Below are positions 30,601 to 41,803 of a DNA stretch of 64,000 bases, one piece after another. A program made the translations under genes and the position numbers. Below the pieces are notes generated by a model. The model saw only the letters and a program-made list of their open reading frames with translations, did no database searches and was not told the origin of the DNA. Location of the stretch: assembly GCA_037953745.1 (NCBI GenBank), contig JBAKBP010013205.1:1-64000 (forward strand), in the 5' to 3' direction. How positions within the stretch are numbered: position 1 is the stretch's first letter; each line of letters opens with the position of its first letter. This DNA comes from Lithodes maja. Lineage: Eukaryota; Arthropoda; Malacostraca; Decapoda; Lithodidae.

Positions 30601-33429
30601 ATGGGAGGAGGACGCTCCCAGCCTCCCGCCATCAGTGCAAGCATCCTGTGCAGGGAGGCAAACCGTGCAGCGTTAGCCCCCTCAGCCCTAACCTGGGCCT
30701 CCTGGATGGCCCGAATAGGAAGGACCCATCCAGGGTCTTCGGTCGGTGATGAGGAAGATGAAGAGATGGTCCGGCGACGGTTCCGACGGCCGGCGACCGA
30801 CGAGGCGACGGAGTAGAGGAGAAAGACTCCCGTGGCGAGTCCTCAACCACTACGGCATCGTACCCGCCACTCAGTTCCACGAGGTCACAGGCAGCCCCCA
30901 CCTGAGCAGACCCTAAAACCGCCACACTGGCGCCTTGCACCGCCAGAGGTACGGGTCCACTCTTCCGAGCAGGAGAAGGCAGGCCACACGGAATGTCAGG
31001 CCCGACAAAGCCAGGAGAAGCCGGGAGACCATCGCGGACAAGAAGAGGAGAGGCCGAAGCAAACAGAGCCCCGCCTTCTTAGGAGGTGGAGGAGGCGGGA
31101 ACGGTGGTAGCAGAGCCAACGGCAACGATGGCGGAGGAGCCGACGGTAGATGTGCGGCCGCCTGCGACGCCCCAATCTCCCTGAGCAGCCCATGGGTGGT
31201 ACGACGACCAGGTGAGAAGGCCGAAACACCAGCAGGAACACGGACCGGGGAAGCATCGCCATCTGAGGGCGAAAAGTCGTCGAGCCCAGAGACGTGGGGT
31301 CGGAAGCTGCAGGGCGACGTGGAGAAGCCGAGCGGTGCCGCATCGACCCCGCTGTGTCCGCCGATAACGGAGACACACCAGACTGAGGGACCTGCGTAGC
31401 GGGGACCACAGGCGCGGAGGACACCAGAGGAAGTTCAGCAAGGCCCCTTCATCCATGAAGCGGGGGACCCGGTGTAAAAGGTCCTTAACAGACCGAGCCA
31501 CGCCCGACCATGCAGCGTGAGGTCGACCCGTGCCGTCTCAGCATCCGGCGAAGTAGGGCGAGACTCAATCGTCATTACGTGGACGAGACACGGGCCACAC
31601 CATCTGGGGGTGAAGCCATCACGGCAGTAGCATGCAGCATGGGCGGGGCACCCAGTATGCCCAGCTCCCATAGCCGGACGGGCACACCCATGGCGCGCGC
31701 AGGCAGGGAGCGACATCCGCACTGTAAGCGAAGGGAGAAATGAAAGATGTCCCAGACGAAGCTCAGAGAAAGAAGATGCAGAAATTGAAGGAAGGTATGA
31801 CAGTATGCACAAAAAACACACAAAAGATACCATGCATTATAATAGGTACATAAAAGTAATAACACCCCCCCCCCCCCCCCCCCCATGTGGAGAAGGACGG
31901 AGACGGACCCCCCATGTGGAAGGGCCATGCATACATCATAAGCAGCAACAGTCCGAAGAACCCCAAAAACCCAGGTCAGAAAAGACCAAGGTGCAGGTTC
32001 AAACACCCTGAAAGAAAGCATGACAGCCATATAAGAACCGAAAGGGTACCTGAGGGTGAAGGGACCGAAGAGGAGATGGCAGGCCAAGGGACCCAGCAGT
32101 GCAGAGCGGGAACACAGCCTGATGTAAAGGAGAAGGTTAGGAGACACAGTAACCGACAAACCCCAAGTACAAACAAGGCAATATTGGCCAACAAATAGTG
32201 CCAGGGCCGAGAGGGCAAGTCCGCTCTAGAGCGGGAAAGTCCGCTCCAGAGCGGAGCAGACAGACCCGCTCCAGAGCGGACTACAACCTCCCGCTCCAGA
32301 GCTGGGCATGCATGCATGACAATGGCAGTCTAGGCAAAGGAGAAAGGCAAGCGCACAGCGAACAGGAGAGCCAGGGCATCAGAAGGCAAGGCCTAGGACC
32401 GACCTGGAGCAGGACTGGCGCCCGCTCCAGAGCGGAACAATCGTAGAGTAGAACCAGGTGAAAACAGGAGGGCTAGGGCAGCAGGAGGGAAGGCCTAGGA
32501 CCGACCAGGAGCGGGACTGGCGTCCGCTCCAGAGCGGAACAAGCGTAGAGTAGAACCAGGTGAAAACAGGAGGGCTAGGGCAGCAGGAGGGAAGGCCTAG
32601 GACCGACCAGGAGCGGGACTGGTGTCGCTCCAGAGCGGAACAGGTAGAGGAGAGACCCAGTGTGGAAGCCAAAGTGAAGAAGGAGCCCAAGGGGGCCCTG
32701 TCCAGAGCGGAATAGACATCACTGCAGAGCGGAGATGCTTGCACCAGAGCAGAGATGTCCGCCCTCGAGCGGAAAGGGAGATGGAGGTAAATATCAACCA
32801 AAAGGCTCAACCCAAGTGCACAGCAGGACAGCCGGCAGGGGAGCTTGCATGAGCAAAAATAAAACAGTGCGATGCAGAGGACCGACCTAGAGACGGATGG
32901 TACCATCCTAGGGGCGGAGCGGGTCCAGAGTGACCCGACCACAGCAGCCAAAAAAGAGAACATGTCGGAAGCAAAGGACCGACCTGGAGCGGGATTTGTC
33001 CACGCTGCAGGGCGGAGCGGACGCGGAGCCTTTCCCAGAGACCCGCGTCACCAAAAAGGGTGGAAGGCATCGTAGAGCTCAAAGGAGGTGAAGACCGTGC
33101 CGCGGGGACCTCAATGTATGAGGGAGTTCAATTAAGGGGAAGACCGTGTCTCATGAACTCAAGGCCTAGGGGAGCGCCAACAAAATAAGGGAGGGACAGC
33201 GCGGGAGCGAGCGTCAGACGAAAAAAGGGTGCCCCACAGAAGGTTTAGTAAAACCAAAGCGTCATACCCCTGCGAGCCTAAGGTGGTTTAGTAAAACCAT
33301 AGATCGGCAAGCAAGAGCGACGAGGCAACATTGACGGTCTACCAAAAGTCCCTTCTCCCCCTTCCAAAAAGTTAGGCTAGGAACATGAGGCCTAGCCCTG
33401 GCACCCCCCTCCAACTAAAAGTTAGGCTA
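30601..33429. other. GC-rich region of unknown nature with palindromes and overlapping ORF noise
   Basis: High-GC stretch in which both strands show several 60-190 codon open frames. None resembles a known domain, and the frames overlap on both strands, as expected from GC-rich low-complexity sequence. It contains a 20-base C-run (31865-31884), a 102-bp tandem repeat (32391-32640) and at least ten copies of a CCGCTC-nn-GAGCGG near-palindrome (32217-32770). Two further hairpins read GGTTTAGTAAAACC (33247 and 33289). The family 2 MITE at 33434 lies inside the same unit, which seems to continue to about 35450, where the palindrome reappears. It could be a large nonautonomous TE or satellite-like locus. 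Confidence 0.4.
32391..32640. repeat. 102-bp tandem repeat (about 2.5 units)
   Basis: Units start GCCTAGGACCGACC at 32391, 32493 and 32595. Each holds one CCGCTCCAGAGCGG palindrome. The units are nearly identical, so the expansion is recent. Confidence 0.9.
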
Positions 33430-33433
33430 TTAA

Positions 33434-34047
33434 CCCGGGAGCTGCGGGAAGACTCTTAAGAGTTCCCCCGGCGGACTGCGGGAAGACTCTCCTGAGTAAG
33501 TAAAATTAAAAATCAACTTTTGACATCGAATTTTTATTTTTTTTTTATTTTTTTTTTTATTTTTTGGCCCCTGGGCCATGCAAAATCTCAGTCCTCTACC
33601 TCCCCTCCTTCCCCACTTTCCTCCTATCCCTCAGTTATCACCTATTTTCCCTATTATTCCCTTATTCTGAGGTATATTTTTGTGCTAACATTAGCGAGTT
33701 GCAAGCAGGGTGTTGTCATCACTGATAGCAATCAAGTGCAAGAGAGAGAGAGAGAGTATCGATCGACTGTGTCGCAGTGGCCTTGGGGAAAATTGGCGGG
33801 AAGGTAGCTTGCCTCACCCATACATTATACAACTCGCGGGCTATATCTCCGATTTTGACCATCCAAACGCTGTTTTCACTCGTTTTATTGTTGTTTCAGG
33901 TTAATACCTTTATAATCAACCCATAATAGGCGCATATGGATAATTATTAATGCTATTAATGGTACAATGAATATTTTAGTGACGAAAAACCTCAAATACG
34001 TCAGCACAGGGGGAGGTTTTCAATTACCCCTGTGCGCACTTCAGAGG
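33434..34047. mobile_element. TTAA-flanked piggyBac-like MITE, family 2, copy 2
   Basis: 614 bp flanked by TTAA at 33430-33433 and 34048-34051. Same ends and interior as 21024-21651, same orientation, differing mainly in the homopolymer block and a few indels. No coding capacity. Confidence 0.85.
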
Positions 34048-34051
34048 TTAA

Positions 34052-36398
34052 CAGGGGGCCTAGCCTTGGTTGAGTGGCAGATAAAAACTAAAAACACAGG
34101 GCACACTCCAATGCGAAACATTCATGTGAAGGTAAGCAAAATATAAGGCCAAAAGAACCTGGCAAGGCAAGGGGGGCTATGCCCCCTTTATCACAAACGA
34201 AAGTGCACAAGTTGCCTAACTTTCCGCAAAAACCACGCAATGAAAGCAGAAAATAAGCACACAGCGGAAAAGAACCTACCAGGTATACAAAACGGTTATA
34301 CTGATGTTTTGGACCGACAGTTAGCCCATCGATCTGTTTAGGCCTAATAGGTCCGGTAGAGCATATACATCATTGCTATATATGGCATTAAGAGCGGAAA
34401 TGTATTGCAAGGGAGAAAAAAACCCCGCTAAAATACATGTATAGGCCTAGGCTACTGTAAAACAATAAGTTTTTCAGCCAGTACCCAACCAGCGGGGGTG
34501 TGGGGGCGGCAGCCCCCACCCATATACTAGGTTAGGTTAGGTTAGGTTGTTAAGTTAGGCTAATGGCACAAAACAAAAAATAAAAATAAATAAAAACAAA
34601 AAATAACCCAACCAGCGGGGGTGTGGGGGCGGCAGCCCCCACCCATATACTAGGTTAGGTTAGGTAAGGGTGCTAGGTTAGGCTAATAGCCTAGAACATT
34701 AAACAAAAAAAAAAAATAGTCTAATAGGGGCGTGTTTTTAGATTATTGGATAATGGGTAAATACTCATTTCCGCTCCTCTTCAGTATAAAACAACACTAT
34801 ATCTGAAGGAAAAAAAAAACAAAATAAAACTTACTGAAATCGCTGTCGGTCCAAAAAGTCAGGTTTACCTACAAAACTAAGCCATCGCAAGTGAAAATGA
34901 TGATAAAAACAGGCACAGGCCTAAATAATAACACTCGCCGAAGGGCGACGCATGCGCAGAAGCGTGACCAACCAGTTTCGACGCCATACTCAAAGTAACA
35001 CACCTAAGAGCCCATTTGAAGCGTGCCTACATCACAGATCATCTGTCTAAGAACCTTAGGTACCATAAATAAGGCCCACAACTCACCCAAAGGGTAGGCG
35101 ACAGGAGTGGAAGCACAAAAATCGGGCGCATAGAAAACAGCGAGTGTGAAGACTTGAGTAGCGCGAAAAGGAATGGCCAATGAACCCTGTCGGGTAGTGG
35201 GGTGGATCCGTCAAGACGGCTGAAGGAGCCAGATAAGATGGCCTAAAATCCTGTAATTTTCTCTTCTTTCTCATCAATATTTTATTTTTTTCCTTTTCAA
35301 ATAGTGGCCTCCAAAGTATGTACAACGTACCTAGTAGAGAGAGTAAGGTGCTACTCTAGATGTTATCGTTTTATCGCGCTAGTGATTTCGATAATTGCCC
35401 GCTCTAGAGCGGAGCAAAATTATACGATAAGTATATAGCTCTACGTTGGAACGTAGAGGCTACTACTAAATATAAGTTCTGATAAGGGTTGTGTATCAAT
35501 AATTATATCACACACGGAATCTGTAAGGCCTATAGACATCATTCATGTATACACACGTTACTGTGCTCTATAATCTAAGGATTTATAGCCTTAAAACTGA
35601 AGGCTATCAGAGACTGGGAGGGAGGTTTGCGTGAAATGATACTTATAACTTGTTATCAGTATCAGTTTATTCCAGTTCCAATAATATTCGGTTTTTCCCC
35701 AGTCCCGCCATATTGCTGAACAGTTCGTGTAGACAGTAATTGTAATAGCATTTGTGTGTGCTTTAAACTGTCATAGACTTTAGTAGTGTTTACATATATA
35801 AGGCCGAAATCACCTAGATATTGGAGACTATTGCCTGACTAGTGATATTCGTGTGTATGCTTAAAATAGTGTTACATCAGTGCGGGCACGGTGACCAGAT
35901 TCCAGAAGACCCCCATTGTTTCAGTTCTGTGTTTTAGTGTTACTGAGTCTCATTATTTCTGGGAATCTGGTTCTGGTAGGCTAAGACTCAGAGCCCCCAC
36001 CTCTTAACCCGGGAACGGCGAAGGTCCTTAATTAATTATTAAGGTAATTATTTATAAGATGACCTTTTTTTCTAGTTATTAAAAACGTACTCTATGGTGT
36101 ATTATATGATATATAGAAGCAATAGAACTGTGACACTGTTAAAATGACCTGGGAAGTGTATATTAAACTTAGCCTAGACCAACATTCCTGTAGGCCTAGG
36201 TTTTTTTTTTTTTTTTTTTTTTGTAAGGCTAGGCAAGGCAGCTAGGCTAACCTAGCCTAGGCTACTCTTGAGATATACAAGATATATAGATTGCAGGATA
36301 TGCTGTTTTAGGTACCTCAATTCTCAAAAAAATTCCTGGGGGGCATGCCCCCTGACCTCTTTAAAGCACGCGCCTTCGGTGCTCGCCGCTCCGTTGCG

Positions 36399-36399
<1 letters not shown>
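34052..36399. other. Unassigned sequence; only candidate for non-TE DNA
   Basis: No TE domain recognised. It holds a 123-bp tandem duplication (34484-34700), a GCATGCGC core at 34950-34957 (NRF-1-like, common in promoters but short enough to be chance), one perfect CCGCTCTAGAGCGG palindrome near 35400, and a T-run at 36203-36222. A TTAACCCGGGAACGGCG stretch at 36004 looks like a lone MITE end. No ORF with support. Confidence 0.3.
34484..34700. repeat. 123-bp tandem duplication with hairpin and TTAGG runs
   Basis: Units start CCCAACCAGCGGGGGTG at 34484 and 34607. Each has a perfect 8-bp stem (GTGGGGGC / GCCCCCAC, loop GGCA) followed by short TTAGG repeats (34529-34548 and 34651-34665). Confidence 0.85.

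Positions 36400-36453
<54 letters not shown>
36400..36453. repeat. (TA)n microsatellite
   Basis: 54 bp of TA. It makes a spurious Tyr-Ile ORF. Confidence 0.97.
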
Positions 36454-36456
<3 letters not shown>

Positions 36457-36507
36457 GATAAATGTTTACCTATGGTCCTGTTAAAATATCCTCAAGTAAC
36501 CTATTAA

Positions 36508-37147
36508 CCCGGCAAGCGCGATAGGCCTCACGGAAGGCTTCCTATAGGGAACGCGATAGGCCTCACGGAAGCAGGACCATAAAAAAAGCTTTCCAAAAAA
36601 AAAAAGGGCCTATCAAAAAAAAAAAATTTGTCTCTAGGTGAGATAATTCCCCTCCAGTACTCATCCATGTAAATCTCACCCACCCCCCTCCCCTCCTTCC
36701 CCACCTTATTCCCCCCTCCCTCCCCTCCTCAATTATCACCTATTTTCCCTCTTATTATCATCATTTATCGGTTATTTTTCTCTCCCGCGATAATGTAGCA
36801 CAAGTGGGTTGCAGAAAAGATCGATATGTACCACACACACACCAGCCCAGACCGCCCCGCCGCCCTCAGTTACCTCACAGACAGCGAGAGAGGAGGGTTG
36901 ACTGCAGCTCTCTCTCGCCTGACATTACGACCGGGTGGCCAATATCTTCGGTTTTCACCACCCAAATGCTTTTCCCACTTATTTTAGCACTCTTGAAGGT
37001 TCATATATACATCATATATGTAAAATAAAAGCATACCGAAAACAAATAATGGTCTATATTGTAAATATAACGAATTCTGTCAGAATCCAAGGCTAGAAAT
37101 ACACAAATAACTACCCTAGCTCCTAGGGCTATTTAGCGCTTAACAGG
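36508..37147. mobile_element. TTAA-flanked piggyBac-like MITE, family 1, copy 1
   Basis: 640 bp between TTAA at 36504-36507 and 37148-37151. Left end CCCGGCAAGCGCGATAGG; right end read inward CCTGTTAAGCGCTA: imperfect inverted ends sharing AAGCGC. The left subterminal region repeats GCGATAGGCCTCACGGAAG twice. Noncoding. An inverted, nearly identical copy lies at 54194-54836. Confidence 0.87.
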
Positions 37148-37384
37148 TTAAAAACTGTTCAGGGGACTGGTTAGAACTTGTAGGATGTAAAATGCCCCAG
37201 AACAAGAAGCCCACCACAGAAGCCACGAGCGAACACCACACAGAAACACCCGAAAGAAAGATCCACAGAACGAAAGGACCAGCTGACCGAGCCAGCCAAT
37301 TCAGACAGGCCCAAGCCCGCAGGGCTAAGCAGCTCCAGGCCGCACCTACATACCCCTTCTAAACTGACCATTTTCCACACCTCA

Positions 37385-38172
37385 CGTACACTACCCCCTC
37401 GTGTCCTACACTTCTAACTGCAATGATGATGAACAGGAATATACATTCATATTAAAAACACCCATGCCCTGTCCCTACGTTGAGCCAATGCCAACAAATC
37501 AGACAGCCATAATTATATCTATGTATGTTCTTACATCCGAGAAGTAGATGTTATATACCTTAGAAGTTAATACACCCATGCTGTCCCTAGGTTTAAGATA
37601 TTCATATTAACATACCCTAACATACCTTGTCTTGCCAGACTAAGTTTCTGAAGACCCATCGCCCCCATAAAATCTATGTATTCAATCCTTAGGTTAAGTA
37701 TTAATATGAACATTCCCTAACATATCTTGTCTTGCCAGACTAAGTTTCTGAAGACCCATCGCCCCATAAAATCTATGTATTTAATCCTTAGTTTAAGTAT
37801 TAATGTTAACATTCCCTAACATATCTTGTCTTGCCAGACTAAGTTTCTGAAGACTCATCGCCCATAAAATCTATGTATTCAATCATTAGGTTAAGTATCT
37901 TTATCCGCCATTGTGTTCACCTTTTTCCATTTACTTTTCCACAATTGTCATACATCTTCCACTTACCTCCTTCGTATCCACAGTCCACACTACGCCATAT
38001 TACTTTGTGTCCTACACCTCTTACCCGCCCGATTCTACCTACACGATGATGAACAAGAATATACATTCATATTAAAAACATCCATGCCCTGTCCCTGAGT
38101 TGAGCCAACGCCAATCAATCCGACAGCCCTATATCTATGTATGTTCTTACATCCGAGAAGTAGATGTTAAAA
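37385..38172. repeat. Tandem and spaced repeats (three ~100-bp units; ~180-bp pair)
   Basis: Three tandem units of 99-100 bp with CTTGTCTTGCCAGACTAAGT start near 37626, 37726 and 37825. They are bracketed by a repeated ~150-180 bp block (ATATACATTCATATTAAAAA ... ACATCCGAGAAGTAGATGTT) at about 37437-37555 and 38059-38170. This layered structure may belong to the LTR or upstream flank of the following gypsy element; I cannot tell. Confidence 0.75.
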
Positions 38173-38199
38173 AGAAACCACATGTCCAAACTCATAAGA

Positions 38200-40744
38200 A
38201 ATTAAAGATACCCACGGGTACACCAAGATATAGAACCATTGCCCCCATAAGACTTAGACAGCCATGACTACAGATGTTAGCCACCATGCTGTAACGTAAT
38301 CCTTACCCCAACCAGAGATTGTATAGATAACCTTTGTTACCAGTATCTATCATAGTACCTCGAAACAATAACGCAGTACCCCTACGAACTGCCGCTTTCC
38401 TTTGGTCTATATTTCATAGAAAACGCAGTTCCCAGGGACACCTAGACGTACAAATAATAGGTCCATAACCCCTCGTATGTACGAGAAATAATACACCATG
38501 TTTTTCCTTACTTTATCCACAGTCAAGCACACACCTACAGTTAACCTCCTTCTCCCCCACCGCCCCACAGTCCACATGATTCTATCTATTCCAGACTCAT
38601 ATACCACCCCGTATTTGCATCCCCCGGTAGCATTTGGCTAACGTACTTTCACTGTCCTTTCAAACTCCAATATCAACTGTAGCCTAATGCCACCCCCACG
38701 CCCGGAGACCTTAAAGTCAAATTTCCACGTAGCCCCCCTGAACTCTCTCCCTCTCATTAACACCCCGCGCTCCTCGACTCTTTTCCGACCTAGCCTCTCT
38801 CTCATACCTCTTGAAGATCCTTGATTTTTCCGTTGCTAACGCTCTCCAACCTTTTATATATATACTCCTATCCAGCCTACCTTCCCTTAGTAGGCCGGAA
38901 CAACATTAGAACTTTACTAACCCCTTGCATGCCTTCTATCCCCTTACAACCCATTCACAACTCTGCACCCAATGATCGTCGGTGCGAGGCTAGCCGCCTC
39001 GCCAGTAACTAACTTCTATTGCCATACTTCCAGATAAATGTGGCAGAGTTAGCAACCCAGTCTCCACCACATCCAGCAAACCATGCAATTAACAACCCAA
39101 CCGATTAAACCAGCTAGTCGAGACACCTTCGGTTTTGATATTACGAACACCCACATCTGTCTCATAAACAGAGGGTTATTACAAACACTTGTGATATGGC
39201 AAGCCCCTAGCCACAGCCGCCGGACGACCATCACAGAGAGAGGGCGCGCAACTACCCCTTTTTACCCACCCGAGGAGGGAGACCCCCACCCCTGCGGAGG
39301 TATACCTGACCCTTGTTTTGACTTCCGGGTCATTGCCAGGTAGCACAGGAATTCTTCCTATCAATGAACTAACCATGCATGACTAACACCTTTACTAACC
39401 TCTATTAACTCACAATAAACCATTTACCTTTCTTGCATACTCTGATCACTAAATTAGCATCTCAGCTATACCATAGAATGAAGATTGAACAATCTAAGAG
39501 AGACGCTCCTATCACAGCTGTCCCCATCCTCCTCGCAAAGTAGATCCAGTCTCTCTCCCCTAAATACTTCCAGTATAGCCAAAATAGTACCTCTTACTAA
39601 GGCTCAGTTATATCATATTATGAAGGCTTCCTATAGCCATGTGCCACAACAGTAATCACCACCTTACCTAGTCCCCGTATCTATTGAGAGCTCAAATAAG
39701 TCCATAAGACTCGAGATCCCTATGGCCTACAGGGCCCAAAACCGAGCCTATAAACCCAGCTCCAGCCCCCAGTAAAATCAGTTGAAAGATAGACACCAAC
39801 CCAGGTTGGTCACCAGAGTTAACCTTGAGCTCTATCCTTGTTGGTTGCTGAGAAGTGAGTTCCAGAGCTGGCAGACTCCGTGGCAGATTTGGATAGAAGG
39901 ACCTGTCCACGTACTTGAGAACTTCCTACATATGGACAACCTTCACGGCCGCGGAACCAGTCGTTAGCCCCCAACATCACGGACGCAAGATAACCAGGAC
40001 CAGACCAATCAAATACTACCCAAGATTCACTCTATCAGTACTACATTACTACAGTGCTAATTAGAGATTCACTTATTAATATTTCTACGAAGTGGCTATA
40101 TCTTTGCCCAGTGTAATTCATATATAACCATTCCATTTGGGAAGTGCTAAGCGTATCAGTGTTTATTAATTAACAGGCGACATTAACTCTCGTAATTACC
40201 TTTATCCAGCTATTATTACATAGAAGTAAAACCCTAGTGATATCTAACGTTTGCCCACTGATTTGTGTTCTACGTATTTCTGCCATAAGAATATAAAACT
40301 TAGATCAGTACCCCCCTGAGGTTACTAGAATTCCCGTCTTCTAAAATACGAGTGTCTAATCTAGTCTGTGAACTACTACTTGTGCACCAGAGCTACCAGT
40401 AATAAATCTAACAGTGAATGTGAATCTATAAGTAACATTGATGGACTCCAGTATAAACCTGTGAATTAAAGCCAGTGATCAGAAGATTAATACCTGAACG
40501 TTGGAAGTGGGAGACTAGGCTCCATCCAGATCCACTTATGCTAGTGTTGTTCAATTCTATATTTTGTCTTGCACGAGTATTTCAGAAGTGGTATATCAAT
40601 AAACGTGATCGTGTGTCTTGTTACCGTGTGTTTATTTTGTGTTCTCTATTCCTCATACCTTGTATTGTGCATGCAGCCTTATATACCCAGTCAGTTAGAA
40701 TTCACATTACCCAAGTTAAACCTGTAGAAAAACAGGGCATAACA
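38200..40744 (+). repeat. Region containing the 5' LTR of gypsy element 2 (left boundary not found)
   Basis: The right LTR edge is inferred at 40744, where ...GCATAACA is followed by a primer-binding-site-like TGGCGGCAGCGGTGG. No 3' LTR remains in the window, so the left edge cannot be defined by comparison. The region has no supported coding sequence. Confidence 0.5.
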
Positions 40745-40745
40745 T

Positions 40746-40760
40746 TGGCGGCAGCGGTGG
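40746..40760 (+). promoter_or_regulatory. Putative primer binding site of gypsy element 2
   Basis: TGGCGGCAGCGGTGG begins two bases after a CA-ending LTR-like edge and 80 bp before gag. The TGG start fits a tRNA CCA end; the tRNA is not identified. Confidence 0.55.
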
Positions 40761-40825
40761 TTCTTGATTCGGATAAAAGGTTGCATTACATTGCAAGTTT
40801 GGAACAGCCAGAACACGATAACATC

Positions 40826-41803
40826 ATGGCGCACCGTTCTCACATTTCCATCCCACATTATGGTGGAGAAACTTACGAGATCGAAACGTTCATGGACATA
40901 GCGAAACCCGTACTTGACTTAGTTTATACCACGGACGCAGAAAAGATAGCCGTGACATTAACGCACCTGGGAAAAGCCGTTTCCCTGGTTGCCTACCAAG
41001 TGCACCCTGCTCTCACATGGGACGAATTTTGCACAATAGTGATAGAGGCCATTAAGCCTTCATTGAGTGTTTTCGTAGCCCACAACCGTCTCCAAGACAC
41101 TAAATTCGAAGGCAATCTAGATGCCACAGTGAATAAGATCGCCCAACATATCAAAGTGTTTTTCCCCACATTGACCAGAATCCAGCAAGAACAACAGATT
41201 CTGGTCAACCTTGTATCAAAATTGCCCTCAGCAGTAAAGGATCATTTCCGTGTGCACGATTTCGTCGGATATCAAAAAGATCTCATCACGATCCGACGTA
41301 TTTTGGCCGTGCACACAGAAACACCCACCCAAATCGCTGTAATCAAGAGGTTCCCCACACACCCGCAACACCTCGACAACCAAAACCCCAAGGCTCAAAC
41401 CTTCAACTCCAAGAATGCCTACCCATCCTCATCCTTCCACAACAAACCTACCTACCCTTCCGGCAAGCCCCAACCCAGTAGACCCCGGTTCCAACCTACC
41501 CAGCCACGCAGAATCTTCAACCGGAACAAAACCTACAACACCTACCAAAGTAAAAACCCTACCTTAGTAATTATCAACCCCTATGATTTCCCTGCCTGTA
41601 ATGCTCAGTGTGCCCTCCATCAAATTCGTGACTCTGCCAAACCTCGCCCCTGTACTCCTCGCATTTCTGTAAATGAAGAGGAGTGGGGACAAGAGGAAGA
41701 AATGGAGGCAATGTACACCGAAGACATAGCCCCCAATATCATGACCTCAGACGATACCGAGGAAACCCTGGAGGAGGTAGATACCGACCCCCAGGATTTT
41801 TAA
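40826..41803 (+). CDS. Gypsy element 2 Gag-like protein
   Basis: 325 codons from ATG 40826 (MAHRSHISIPHYGGETYEIE). The frame is open upstream into the LTR, but without reason to be coding. Residues 1-180 look like a helical capsid-type Gag (FMDIAKPVLDLVY..., LTRIQQEQQILVNLVSKLPS). The C-terminal half is P, N, K and R rich and ends in an acidic tail. No CCHC knuckle is visible, which is unusual but known in some gypsy lineages. It overlaps the pol frame by about 120 bp; pol is in the -1 frame and a TTTTTAA run sits at the gag stop, a possible slippage site. Confidence 0.7.
   Translation: MAHRSHISIPHYGGETYEIETFMDIAKPVLDLVYTTDAEKIAVTLTHLGKAVSLVAYQVHPALTWDEFCTIVIEAIKPSLSVFVAHNRLQDTKFEGNLDATVNKIAQHIKVFFPTLTRIQQEQQILVNLVSKLPSAVKDHFRVHDFVGYQKDLITIRRILAVHTETPTQIAVIKRFPTHPQHLDNQNPKAQTFNSKNAYPSSSFHNKPTYPSGKPQPSRPRFQPTQPRRIFNRNKTYNTYQSKNPTLVIINPYDFPACNAQCALHQIRDSAKPRPCTPRISVNEEEWGQEEEMEAMYTEDIAPNIMTSDDTEETLEEVDTDPQDF

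Noticed and set aside
30935..32963. Many 60-190 codon ORFs on both strands
   Set aside because: They overlap on both strands in GC-rich repetitive DNA, have no recognisable domain, and contain translated tandem repeats.
34950..34957. Host promoter marked by an NRF-1-like site
   Set aside because: A single 8-bp core without a supported gene downstream on either strand is not enough.
36268..36507. 79-codon ORF with Tyr-Ile repeats
   Set aside because: Translation of a (TA)n microsatellite.
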